From Virgibacillus proomii (lineage in GTDB: Bacteria > Bacillota > Bacilli > Bacillales > Amphibacillaceae): 64,000 bases of DNA. This document shows positions 47,071-54,939 of this stretch, in pieces. Numbering within the stretch: the stretch's first letter is position 1; the number at the start of each line of letters is the position of its first letter. The translations under genes and the position numbers were made by a program. The stretch lies in assembly GCF_900162615.1 (NCBI RefSeq), contig NZ_FUFN01000009.1, positions 1,086,403 through 1,150,402 on the forward strand, written 5' to 3'. A model generated the notes under the pieces. That model ran no database searches, was not told where the DNA came from, and saw only the letters and a program-made list of their open reading frames with translations.

Positions 47071-47417
47071 TATGAATGCACCTCCTGATGTGTTGCTTGA
47101 TTCGGCTCATCAAATAGCTTTAAACCAATAACACCTATAACTAGAAGAAACATAAAAAATATTTTCCCCATACTTAAACTGCCACCAAAGATATAGACAT
47201 CCATCAATGCTGTTCCTACTGTTCCAGCAGCAGCAAATATGGCATACACTGTTCCTGTTGGTATACCTTCACAAGCTTTCGACAAGAAATGAAGATCTAA
47301 CAAAATCGCTCCAATAATTAAAACCCAATGCCACCATGTAGATGCTGTATTAAACCCATAAATCCAAATTAATTCAAATAAACTTGTTAAAATTACGTAT
47401 ATCCATGATTTATTCAC
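47070..47417 (-). CDS. Small multidrug resistance (SMR) efflux protein, YvdS-like
   Basis: 115 residues, four membrane helices. The conserved Glu lies in LTSLFELIWIYGF (near residue 14), and GTVYAIFAAAGTVG is the SMR signature of helix 3. A C-terminal hydrophilic tail of ~13 residues distinguishes it from its partner, which follows with a one-base overlap. A palindromic operator lies 29-47 bases upstream of the start. Confidence 0.9.
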   Translation of the reverse strand: MNKSWIYVILTSLFELIWIYGFNTASTWWHWVLIIGAILLDLHFLSKACEGIPTGTVYAIFAAAGTVGTALMDVYIFGGSLSMGKIFFMFLLVIGVIGLKLFDEPNQATHQEVHS

Positions 47418-47445
47418 TTTCAGTTAACTCCCTGTGTCCATTATT

Positions 47446-47464
47446 ATGACTGATTATCAGTCAT
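47446..47464. promoter_or_regulatory. TetR operator in front of the SMR pair
   Basis: ATGACTGA-TTA-TCAGTCAT, a perfect 8-base inverted repeat, followed by TTTATAATT (a -10-like box). The same arms recur at 48245-48263 upstream of the TetR gene, so one regulator probably binds both. Confidence 0.8.
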
Positions 47465-47607
47465 TTTATAATTAAAAAACTTCGCCAGTGCCAAACTTTC
47501 GGCGCAGGCGATCTGCTCGTTTTCGCTTAGACAAATACGTTTTAAAACGTTACGATTCCTGGCCATAGTTTAATGCTTTATTAAGCGAAAACCTGGATAA
47601 TCTTAAA

Positions 47608-48180
47608 TTACTTACATATTGCATTTTTGGCGAATTCTAGGACTTCCTTTTGTTTTTGATTTGCTTTTTTTTCATCTTGTTTATCAAATAAATAAGATTG
47701 TTCAGCCCCAGCTTCAATTAAACCTATTAATAATTTGGCCGTTGCATCAACATCCATATTCTCACGAAGAAATCCCGTTGCTTTTGGTTGGATTAAAAAC
47801 TCGCGCATCCAAGCATAATAAGGCTCATATATTTTTTCCCACTCACTTAAATATTGACTAGAAGCCAATCCAGCAAACATTAAAGCATAGATTTCCCGAT
47901 AATCGTTTGTTATTTTAAAAGCTACATGAACCACTAGTTCCAATTGTTCCATAAATTCCTTTTCAGGCTTTACCTCCTCTTCCATCGCTTCCACAATTCT
48001 CTTTACCATAACCTCGGCAATGGAAGGCATAACGGCTAATTTGGAAGGAAAATACAAATAAAATGTACCTTGGGCTACGCCAGCACCTTTAACAATATCA
48101 GATACCTTCGTTTTTTCAATTCCTTTTTCCTTAAATACTTGAATAGCTGAGCGAATAATTTTTTCTTTTTTATTGTCCAC
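47608..48180 (-). CDS. TetR family regulator of the SMR pair (YvdT-like)
   Basis: 190 residues. Helix-turn-helix in the first 50 residues: IRSAIQVFKEKGIEKTKVSD, then IVKGAGVAQGTFYLYFPSK. The start is GTG at 48178-48180 with AGAGGTG five bases before. The gene order TetR, SMR, SMR on one strand equals yvdT-yvdS-yvdR of B. subtilis. Two identical-arm palindromes, one before this gene and one before the pumps, point to self-control and control of the pumps. Confidence 0.9.
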   Translation of the reverse strand: MDNKKEKIIRSAIQVFKEKGIEKTKVSDIVKGAGVAQGTFYLYFPSKLAVMPSIAEVMVKRIVEAMEEEVKPEKEFMEQLELVVHVAFKITNDYREIYALMFAGLASSQYLSEWEKIYEPYYAWMREFLIQPKATGFLRENMDVDATAKLLIGLIEAGAEQSYLFDKQDEKKANQKQKEVLEFAKNAICK

Positions 48181-48244
48181 TGCTTCACCTCTTTCTCTAT
48201 ATGATTTGCTTTGTTAAATGATAGATATATAAGAAATCCGCTTG

Positions 48245-48263
48245 ATGACTGACTATCAGTCAT
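48245..48263. promoter_or_regulatory. TetR operator in front of the TetR gene
   Basis: ATGACTGA-CTA-TCAGTCAT, arms identical to the operator at 47446-47464; only one centre base differs. Followed by TTTATATGG as at the other site. Confidence 0.8.
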
Positions 48264-48464
48264 TTTATATGGATCCAATTTTTTTGTCAACAAAAATTAA
48301 TTAAAAACTTGATAGGGGACACTATGAGTTATTTTTTAATAGGGAAGATGATGTCTGGCGAATCCTCAAGCTTTAATCGATCGTATCAACAACAAGAGAA
48401 TAGCCTTTTTCTTTCACCTGTAACTTTATCCTGCTTCCTTTAATTCCTTAGAATACTTTTTCCG
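48264..48464. other. Intergenic, nothing recognised
   Basis: AT-rich spacer upstream of the TetR operator; no gene or clear site. Confidence 0.4.
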
Positions 48465-48641
48465 TTATTTTGAATTTTCTAATCCATTTACTCTTTCTTT
48501 CTCAAATTTCTCAATCCATCTCATAAAGGGTCTTATTATTGATTTATATTTCAGACATAATTTTCTTCGTGTATCATTTTCATCTTTATAAGCCATTATT
48601 ACATTATATATAAATTCATGAGAATAAGATTCATAGAACAT
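48465..48641 (-). CDS. Small ORF, possible IS transposase OrfA remnant
   Basis: 58 codons. SHEFIYNVIMAYKDENDTRR, KLCLKYKS and FMRWIEKFEKERVNGLENS follow the spacing of helix-turn-helix starts of IS3-type OrfA proteins (target region, helix, recognition helix, then GLE). No ribosome site is clear and it is much shorter than OrfA (~90-100). It may be a leftover of an insertion sequence; low confidence. Confidence 0.3.
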   Translation of the reverse strand: MFYESYSHEFIYNVIMAYKDENDTRRKLCLKYKSIIRPFMRWIEKFEKERVNGLENSK

Positions 48642-48648
48642 AAATAAC

Positions 48649-48701
48649 TCCCCCTAAGGCAAAACCGATTTTTATTTTTTAATCTGTCTACCTTAGGGGG
48701 A
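48649..48701. terminator. Inverted repeat, probable terminator of the CstB-like gene
   Basis: Exact 11-base arms TCCCCCTAAGG (48649-48659) and CCTTAGGGGGA (48691-48701) flank a T/A-rich 31-base loop, 25 bases past the stop at 48726. No T run follows on the minus strand, so it may instead be an element end next to the OrfA-like remnant. Confidence 0.45.
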
Positions 48702-48725
48702 ACATATATTAGCAACTCTCTCTTT

Positions 48726-50138
48726 TCATTTATTGGTTATTTCTAGATTTTCATTTTCCCAGTTTATAAAGCCGCCTTCTACATTAATCACTTCAAAACC
48801 GTGATTCAATAAAATGCTGGAGGCAATAGCTGAACGTTTTCCTGATCTACAATGAACAGCGATAGGTTTATCATAGGTTAATTCGTCTAGCCGTTCTGGC
48901 AGCTGAGGCAGCGGGATATGCTTGGCATTTGGAATATGTGATTCCTCCCATTCCTCTTGATACCTTACATCTAATACTTGTACCTGAGCGCTTTTTCTCT
49001 TTTTATCTACGTTTTTTGGTGATTGGTGATCATAAGACTGTAGTTTTGTCGCTGTTTTAACTACGGAAAGCGGAAAGAAACCTTGTAAGTTGTCCATTCC
49101 CATATTGATTAGTATTTTTCGTAAGTCAGCGTATTGATGTGGTTCTGCAATAATAAAGATACCTTTTTCATAATTAGCAAGGCGACCTAACCACTCCGCA
49201 AATAAATCAGGATAGGGAAGGTTAATCGTTCCTGGAATACTTCCTCTAGAATAAACTTCGATGCTCCGCGTATCAATAACTAGATTGGTTATTTCCTTTG
49301 CTAATTTAGCGACTTCATTACCAGTTAGATACCATTCCACAGCTGTTGATACTTTAGAAAGTGGTGTCATTCCCGTTCTGTTTACTTCTTTCATTTTTGT
49401 AAAGTAAGCTGGAGGCTCCGGCTGACCATCAAGTATAAAGTCAATAAAATCAGCTTCATTTGTTGGTTGGAAGGCTGGATTAAATAACTTTTCATAGCCG
49501 ACAGTAGACGCTGGAACAGATCCAAGTGATTTACCACAAGCACTTCCGGAACCGTGACCAGGCCAAATTTGTATATAATCACTATATTGTTTAAACTTTT
49601 GTAAGGAAGCAAACAGTTGGCGAGCCCCTTGCTCAGCGGAACCCTTTACGCCAACAGATTTTTCTAATAAATCAGGACGGCCAACATCGCCAACAAATAT
49701 AAAATCGCCGGTAAACACTCCCATTGGCTTGTCTCCAGCAGCTCCATCGGTTAGTTCATAAGACATATGCTCTGGAGTGTGACCAGGAGTGTGAATTGCT
49801 TTTAGTTGAACATTGCCTAAATGGATGATGTCTTGATCCCTTAAGCCGTGCACAGATAATGAATCGTCCCAGTCATATCCTCCATTATCCGCTCCTTCTA
49901 AAGAATAATAGATCGTTGCCCCAGTACGTCTGGCAAGTTCGGTAACTCCTGATACAAAGTCAGCATGGATATGTGTCTCTACTGCAGCACGGATTTGAAA
50001 TCCTTGTTCTCTTGCCACCTTTACATACTCCTCAATATTTCTTGACGGATCAATTACTGCGGCCTCACCTGTAGCTTGGCATGCCACCATATAGGAGGCT
50101 TGAGCTAGTGCCGAATCATAAAAATAGGTTAAGTACAT
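48726..50138 (-). CDS. Persulfide dioxygenase-rhodanese fusion, CstB-like
   Basis: About 470 residues from the ATG at 50136-50138 (AGGAGG six bases upstream). The N-terminal metallo-beta-lactamase domain has THIHADF (metal site, ~60) and HTPGHTPEH, plus GDFIFVGDVGRPDL, as in ETHE1/persulfide dioxygenases. A middle rhodanese-like domain (IDTRSIEVYSRGSIPGTINL) lacks the Cys loop. The C-terminal rhodanese has the active loop CRSGKRS (~431). This three-part layout equals S. aureus CstB, which clears low-molecular-weight persulfides. A peroxiredoxin gene lies upstream on the same strand with a terminator between. Confidence 0.9.
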   Translation of the reverse strand: MYLTYFYDSALAQASYMVACQATGEAAVIDPSRNIEEYVKVAREQGFQIRAAVETHIHADFVSGVTELARRTGATIYYSLEGADNGGYDWDDSLSVHGLRDQDIIHLGNVQLKAIHTPGHTPEHMSYELTDGAAGDKPMGVFTGDFIFVGDVGRPDLLEKSVGVKGSAEQGARQLFASLQKFKQYSDYIQIWPGHGSGSACGKSLGSVPASTVGYEKLFNPAFQPTNEADFIDFILDGQPEPPAYFTKMKEVNRTGMTPLSKVSTAVEWYLTGNEVAKLAKEITNLVIDTRSIEVYSRGSIPGTINLPYPDLFAEWLGRLANYEKGIFIIAEPHQYADLRKILINMGMDNLQGFFPLSVVKTATKLQSYDHQSPKNVDKKRKSAQVQVLDVRYQEEWEESHIPNAKHIPLPQLPERLDELTYDKPIAVHCRSGKRSAIASSILLNHGFEVINVEGGFINWENENLEITNK

Positions 50139-50356
50139 AAATATCCTCCTGTATGAATATTCCATTACCTTTTGAAGTAGAATTCAACAAGCAGGTGAAC
50201 GAATCGAGAAGGGCATATTCGTGTCAAGTGTTTCGTTGCCATTCGCTACCAGATACGCTGGAAACAAGAAAACGGAACAGCTCAAACGTTTCATTGTTAA
50301 CCCTTTTTTCGAACCATCTCTTTCATGTAATATAATTAAATAAATAAAGAAAATAG

Positions 50357-50382
50357 GCCAGCGCAATTTTTATAACGCTGGC
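50357..50382 (-). terminator. Terminator after the peroxiredoxin gene
   Basis: GCCAGCG/CGCTGGC stem with a 12-base A/T loop, followed on the minus strand by CTATTTTCTTT. About 105 bases past the stop. Confidence 0.65.
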
Positions 50383-50488
50383 AACCTGCTCGCTTGCGCT
50401 TTTACATAAATCTAAAATTTTTATACTTGATTCAACTTCTTTATTTTCTCCCCCTGCTGTTGATTAAAGAAAATCAACGCTGATGAAC

Positions 50489-51151
50489 TTACTTCAGTTC
50501 TTTTTTACAAAAATACCAATCGATACATTCATACTCACTATTGTTCATACGTTCATTTGCTTCTTCTTTTGTTTGCGGGGGCTTTACAATTACTTTATCT
50601 CCTGGCTCCCAGTTCGCCGGCGTGGAAACCTCATGATCATCGGTTGTTCGTAATGCTTTGACAAGGCGAACAATTTCTTCCATATTTCGTCCTGTAGACA
50701 GTGGATAGTAAATCAAAGCTCGAATCGTTTGTTTATCATCAATAACAAAGACCGCTCGTGATGTTTCAGTACCATCGGACTCCGGCATAATCATTCCATA
50801 CTTCGTAGCAACCTGTTGATCTAGATCCGCTATGATTGGAAAGTCAATGGTTGTATTAAAATTTTCTTCTATATTTCTTACCCAAGCAATATGAGAGCTA
50901 ACACTATCAATACTTAGACCAATTAATTCTGTATTCATACCAAGTAGACGATCGTAAACTTCTTGAAAAGCTACAAACTCAGAGGTACATACTGGTGTGA
51001 AATCAGCTGGGTGAGAAAATAGCACAACCCACTTACCTTTGTAAGCGCTTAAAGATAGCTCCCCATGAGTCGTTTTTGCTGTAAAATCGGGGGCTTTCTC
51101 ACCAATTCTTGGCAAACTTTGTACTTGCATGGTTTGTTCCAATTGTTCCAT
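50489..51151 (-). CDS. Peroxiredoxin, AhpC/TSA (Prx6-like)
   Basis: About 220 residues; ATG at 51149-51151 with GAGAGGGG eight bases upstream. The active site is FSHPADFTPVCTSE with peroxidatic Cys55. Length and the long C-terminal domain (NWEPGDKVIVKPP) fit the 1-Cys/Prx6 class, although two more Cys (ECIDWYFC near the end) could act as resolving residues. It reduces hydrogen peroxide and organic peroxides. Next to the CstB-like gene it suggests a thiol/sulfur stress locus (inference). Confidence 0.92.
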   Translation of the reverse strand: MEQLEQTMQVQSLPRIGEKAPDFTAKTTHGELSLSAYKGKWVVLFSHPADFTPVCTSEFVAFQEVYDRLLGMNTELIGLSIDSVSSHIAWVRNIEENFNTTIDFPIIADLDQQVATKYGMIMPESDGTETSRAVFVIDDKQTIRALIYYPLSTGRNMEEIVRLVKALRTTDDHEVSTPANWEPGDKVIVKPPQTKEEANERMNNSEYECIDWYFCKKELK

Positions 51152-51446
51152 CTGCAAATCCCCTCTCTATTAAATGATTATATATATTACTTGCTTTCCT
51201 TTATCTTACATGAACAAAACATCTTTTACTTTAAAATTGCAATTTGTCATTAATTATTAATAATTTCGATAATAAAATTTGCTTTCCTAGTCAGTTCTTA
51301 GCCTTGCTAACGGTATTTTCTTATATGTTACTGATAAGAGAGCATACTACAACCGATAATAAGAGGTTGTTTAAAAAACTTGGCAAAATAGCCATCGATT
51401 TCTTCGTATTTGGAATGTATGTTTTACAATGAAGTTAAAACAACTG

Positions 51447-51481
51447 AAAAGCGCAACTTGTTATCTAAACCAAGTTGCGCT
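51447..51481 (-). terminator. Hairpin, probable terminator of the ABC exporter transcript
   Basis: Exact 11-base arms AGCGCAACTTG/CAAGTTGCGCT with a 10-base loop, followed on the minus strand by TTTTCAGTTG. It lies about 320 bases past the exporter stop, with the repeat block in between. Confidence 0.5.
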
Positions 51482-51589
51482 ACAACCTATGATAAAGTAA
51501 ATCTTGTATTTTCATCATCCACTACGGATAGAAATAGAACAAAAGTTTACAATTCACAGGCGTGCTTGAAAAAAGCACCTTTTTTGCTG

Positions 51590-51775
51590 TCATAGCTTTC
51601 CTTGACCTTGTCTTTTTATAGCTGGTCCTTGAAAAACAACGATGCCTATTCAAGCAGCCTCTCTAATCCTTACCGCTCGAACGAATCGAGTATAAAAGTG
51701 CCGTTATCTCTCACTTAGACTTGTTCGTATTCTCGATAACTCTTAAAGTAGAGGTCTTACGTGCCATAGATGCGG
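51590..51775. repeat. Dispersed repeat modules C and A
   Basis: Module C fragments (CTTTCCTTGACCTTG, GGTCCTTGAAAAACAACGATG, TATTCAAGCAGC) run into module A: CGAACGAATCGAG, GTGCCGTTATCTCTCACTTA and, after the loop, TAAAGTAGAGGTCTTACGTG. The arms still pair partly. Confidence 0.65.
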
Positions 51776-51802
51776 AATAAATTTGTTTATTAAAAAATAA
51801 GC

Positions 51803-53548
51803 TTAACGCATTTGGGCACGATGAAGTTGCGCGAAAATGCCATCACGTTGTATTAATTGCTCATGACTGCCTTCTTCCTTAATCCCGTCTTTTGTCACGA
51901 CCATAATTCGATCTGCATTTTTAATAGTTGCCAGTCGATGAGCAATAACAAGGGTTGTTCGATCTTTTGAAAGCTCATTTAAAGCTTGCTGAATAATCAA
52001 TTCAGTTTCTGTATCTAAGGCAGAAGTTGCTTCATCTAAAATGAGAATTGGTGGATTTTTTAAAAACATACGAGCAATGGCAATTCGCTGTTTCTGACCG
52101 CCGGAAAGCTTTAAACCCCGCTCGCCAACCTGTGTTTCGTATCCATCAGGTAATTCGTTAATAAACTCTTCCATATGGGCTCGGCGTGCTGCCAACTCTA
52201 TTTCTTCATCAGTGGCATCCAGTTTTCCATAAGCTATGTTTTCTCGTAATGTTCCAGTAAATAAGAAAACATCCTGTTGTACAATGCCTATTTGTTGACG
52301 CAAGCTCTCCTTCGTCATATCCCGAATATCCACCCCATCTATCGTAATTTTCCCCGCATCAATATCATAAAATCTAGGAATTAATGAGCAAATGGTTGTT
52401 TTTCCTGCACCTGATGGGCCGACAAAAGCAATTGTTTCTCCAACTTTAATATCAAAACTTATATCATTTAACACCGGTTTTTGTGTTTTTTCATAAGCAA
52501 ATGAAACATGATTGAATGAGATGTTGCCGTGCAAATAAGCGATATCTTGAGCGTTTTTTTTATTTTGCACATCTGGCTCAACATCTAATAAATCTATAAA
52601 TCGCTTGAATCCGGCCATTCCTTTCGGATAAAGCTCCAACAAAGCTGTGATTTTTTGAATAGGTGTAAATAATACATTAACAAATAACACAAAGCTGACT
52701 AACTCACCAATCATTAGTTGATTATTATAGGTCAGCCAAGCTCCGACCACTAGTACGAGTAACGTAATTAACCGCATAAGCATGTATATATTAGAATGAA
52801 CGATTGCCATTACCTTATATGCTGATAATTTAGCTTTACGAAAACTGAAATTATCTTTTGTGAATCGCTTCATCTCATGTTCTTCATTCGTAAATGATTG
52901 TACTACACGAGCGCCTGATACAGCATCCTCAATACGTGCATTCACACCAGCAATATCCTCGTACATTTTTCCCCATGCTTTATTCATTTGAATATTGCTA
53001 AATGTGATTAGAAAAATCAATATTGGCACAGCTAACAAAATAATCAATGCCAGCTTTACATTAATCATAAACATAATAATAAAGGCGCCAAAAAACGTCA
53101 TTAGGGAAATAAAGAAATCTTCTGGTCCGTGATGAGCAAGCTCACCAATATCAAATAAGTCATTCGTAATCCGGCTCATAATATGGCCAGTTTTAGTATT
53201 ATCAAAAAAACGAAATGATTGCCGCTGAACATGGTGAAATAATTCTTGACGCATGTCCGTTTCGATATTAATTCCTAATTTATGACCTAAATAAGTCACT
53301 ACATATTGTAAAAGTGTACTTATGATATAAACAAGAAGAAGTAAAATGCTGACAAGCACAATCAAGTTCCAGTCGTTTCCCGGTAACAGTTGGTCAATAA
53401 AATATTGTACAGCAACTGGAAATGCAAGTTCTAATAAAGCTACAATTACCGCTGATGTAAAATCCACGATAAACAATCGTTTATGGGGTTTGTAATAAGA
53501 AAAAAATCGCCGGATCATTCTTTTACGTACACTTCCTTTCCACTGCAT
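51803..53548 (-). CDS. ABC exporter, fused permease and ATPase
   Basis: 581 residues. Six membrane helices lie within residues ~25-310 (type IV exporter fold), then the nucleotide-binding domain: Walker A GPSGAGKTT (~375), LSGGQKQR, Walker B ILILDEATSALD and His in VIAHRLATI. A half-transporter that works as a dimer; close to multidrug and lipid exporters of Bacillus (YfiB/YfiC, BmrA type). Substrate unknown. It stands alone, so it is probably a homodimer. Confidence 0.92.
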   Translation of the reverse strand: MQWKGSVRKRMIRRFFSYYKPHKRLFIVDFTSAVIVALLELAFPVAVQYFIDQLLPGNDWNLIVLVSILLLLVYIISTLLQYVVTYLGHKLGINIETDMRQELFHHVQRQSFRFFDNTKTGHIMSRITNDLFDIGELAHHGPEDFFISLMTFFGAFIIMFMINVKLALIILLAVPILIFLITFSNIQMNKAWGKMYEDIAGVNARIEDAVSGARVVQSFTNEEHEMKRFTKDNFSFRKAKLSAYKVMAIVHSNIYMLMRLITLLVLVVGAWLTYNNQLMIGELVSFVLFVNVLFTPIQKITALLELYPKGMAGFKRFIDLLDVEPDVQNKKNAQDIAYLHGNISFNHVSFAYEKTQKPVLNDISFDIKVGETIAFVGPSGAGKTTICSLIPRFYDIDAGKITIDGVDIRDMTKESLRQQIGIVQQDVFLFTGTLRENIAYGKLDATDEEIELAARRAHMEEFINELPDGYETQVGERGLKLSGGQKQRIAIARMFLKNPPILILDEATSALDTETELIIQQALNELSKDRTTLVIAHRLATIKNADRIMVVTKDGIKEEGSHEQLIQRDGIFAQLHRAQMR

Positions 53549-54168
53549 AAAGAAATTATACGGTTTATAAGAATGCTTGGCAAGGTTGACTGCTTATTTG
53601 CATATATTATGAACAAAAGGCACTCACTTAAGCGACATACAAACAGCAAAGCTTTTGAAGCGATAAAGTGAAACCCTTCATTCCGTGGTACGCTTTTCAC
53701 GGAATGTTAGTACCGCAAGGATATGATCTAAAGGCCCTTGAACGAATCCAGAATTTAAGAGCCATTTTTCATCATGCATGCCAAAACATAAAACAGAATT
53801 TTAAAAGGGGAAAATATGGCTCCTTACATTCGTATAAAGGAAATATGCCTCTAAAACAGGGATATCGACACCTGAGCGGCAAGCCCGGTTTTCGCCGACC
53901 TTCCTTTAGATTCGATCCGAGGTTGACTTATCGTAGAAAGAAGAGCGAAGTTTTGCTTTAGCTTGAGCGCTTAGACTAGAAGAAGCAACTTTTTAAAAAC
54001 ATCGACATGAAGAAATGGGTATTGCTTCCTGACTTAGCTAAGCCAATCTAGCAGATTCTCTTGCATATTTCTTTGCAATCCTCCATGTCAAATTTACGGA
54101 CTGTTCATTTGCTTATTAAAAATGGACGTGTTGCTGCTGAATAAATCTGAATAGAAAGGAGGGATTTT
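53549..54168. other. Intergenic filled with dispersed repeats
   Basis: 53625-53700 module D (GACATACAAACAGC, GATAAAGTGAAACCCTTCAT), 53735-53775 start of module A (CCTTGAACGAATCC), 53829-53990 module B (ATGCCTCTAAAACAGGGATA, GAGCGGCAAGCCCGGTTTTC, GAGGTTGACTTATCGTAGAA). The frames at 53483-53961 are repeat-derived. AGAAAGGAGGG at 54150 is the doxX ribosome site. Confidence 0.65.
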
Positions 54169-54558
54169 ATGAAATCGACTGTTCATATGCATGTGTTTCC
54201 GTGGATCTGCTATGCGATTGCATTTGTTTTTATTACATCAGGAATGATAAAGCTAGTTATCAGCGATTTTAAGACAACCTTCACTCAATTGGGAATGCCG
54301 TTTCCTGAAGTTACTCTGTTTCTTATCGCAATCATTGAAGTAGCTTGTGGAATATTAGTAGCAGGGAGAATTTATTTAAAAATAGCTGTAGCTCCATTAA
54401 TTCTGATTATGCTTGGTGCCTTGTATGTAACAAAATTGCCTATTTTACTCCATAAAGGGCTGCTCCTTTTTTTATTTGAAGCCCGATTAGATATCGTCAT
54501 GTTAATTTTATTATTAATCGCTTGGAGTAAACATAAAACAGTGGATAATCTTAACTAA
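54169..54558 (+). CDS. DoxX-like family membrane protein
   Basis: 129 residues with four hydrophobic helices (~10-30, 45-65, 70-90, 100-122). The first two contain ITSGMIKL and LGMPFPEVTLFLIAIIEVACG, characteristic of DoxX/DoxD-like proteins with the helix-2 Glu. The function of these small proteins is poorly known; some act in redox membrane complexes. Strong ribosome site AAAGGAGGG. Only this gene and the DnaA-box region lie between the repeat block and htrC. Confidence 0.8.
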   Translation: MKSTVHMHVFPWICYAIAFVFITSGMIKLVISDFKTTFTQLGMPFPEVTLFLIAIIEVACGILVAGRIYLKIAVAPLILIMLGALYVTKLPILLHKGLLLFLFEARLDIVMLILLLIAWSKHKTVDNLN

Positions 54559-54806
54559 CAATAATTACATCTTTTTTGTTGATAACTCGTGTATAATTTG
54601 ATTTTATCTGTTGAAAAGCTGTTGTCATCCACAAACTTATCCACATATGCACAAGTGTTCGTACCTATTTTGATATAATTTCCTTTCTTCATACCATATA
54701 TTGATTTCCCACGCTATATTTATCAACAAAATGTGTATAACTTATAAATGTTGTGGATAAGCTCAAACCCCCCTTTATAATAGCGCCTTTATTCACGTGT
54801 GGATAA
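54540..54806. promoter_or_regulatory. DnaA-box cluster downstream of htrC
   Basis: Three perfect 9-mers: TTATCCACA at 54637-54645, and TGTGGATAA at 54752-54760 and 54798-54806. One-mismatch boxes occur at 54540-54548, 54625-54633, 54720-54728 and 54732-54740. In B. subtilis a DnaA-box cluster is reported by yydA (rlmH), next to htrC (from memory); this cluster sits on the htrC side of what is now a 32-kb gap. Likely a site that binds DnaA away from oriC and tunes initiation. Confidence 0.75.
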
Positions 54807-54900
54807 GCTGTTTACTAAGTACTTATTTCCTTTTCTAGCTTAGGCAATTACCTAGTTATTTACTAAATTTGCTTTATAAGATCATTCATTCTCTAGGCTA

Positions 54901-54937
54901 AAAAGCAACGAACTATCCCGAGCAGCTCGTTGCTTTT
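54901..54937 (-). terminator. Terminator of the walR operon / htrC
   Basis: Exact arms AAAAGCAACGA/TCGTTGCTTTT with inner pairing GAGC...GCTC-like bases, two bases past the htrC stop, with flanking A and T runs. Confidence 0.8.
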
Positions 54938-54939
54938 CT

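Larger units (their letters stand above)
51152..51802. other. Intergenic with terminator and dispersed repeats
   Basis: Contains the hairpin at 51447-51481 and repeat modules C and A at 51590-51775. The remaining DNA is AT-rich without a gene. Confidence 0.5.

Noticed and set aside
48649..48701. Insertion sequence ends
   Set aside because: The inverted repeat lies on one side of the OrfA-like frame only, and no target duplication or transposase core was found; kept as a possible terminator.
54540..54806. Chromosomal origin oriC
   Set aside because: DnaA boxes are present, but there is no dnaA or dnaN gene and no clear unwinding element; better explained as an origin-near DnaA-box cluster.
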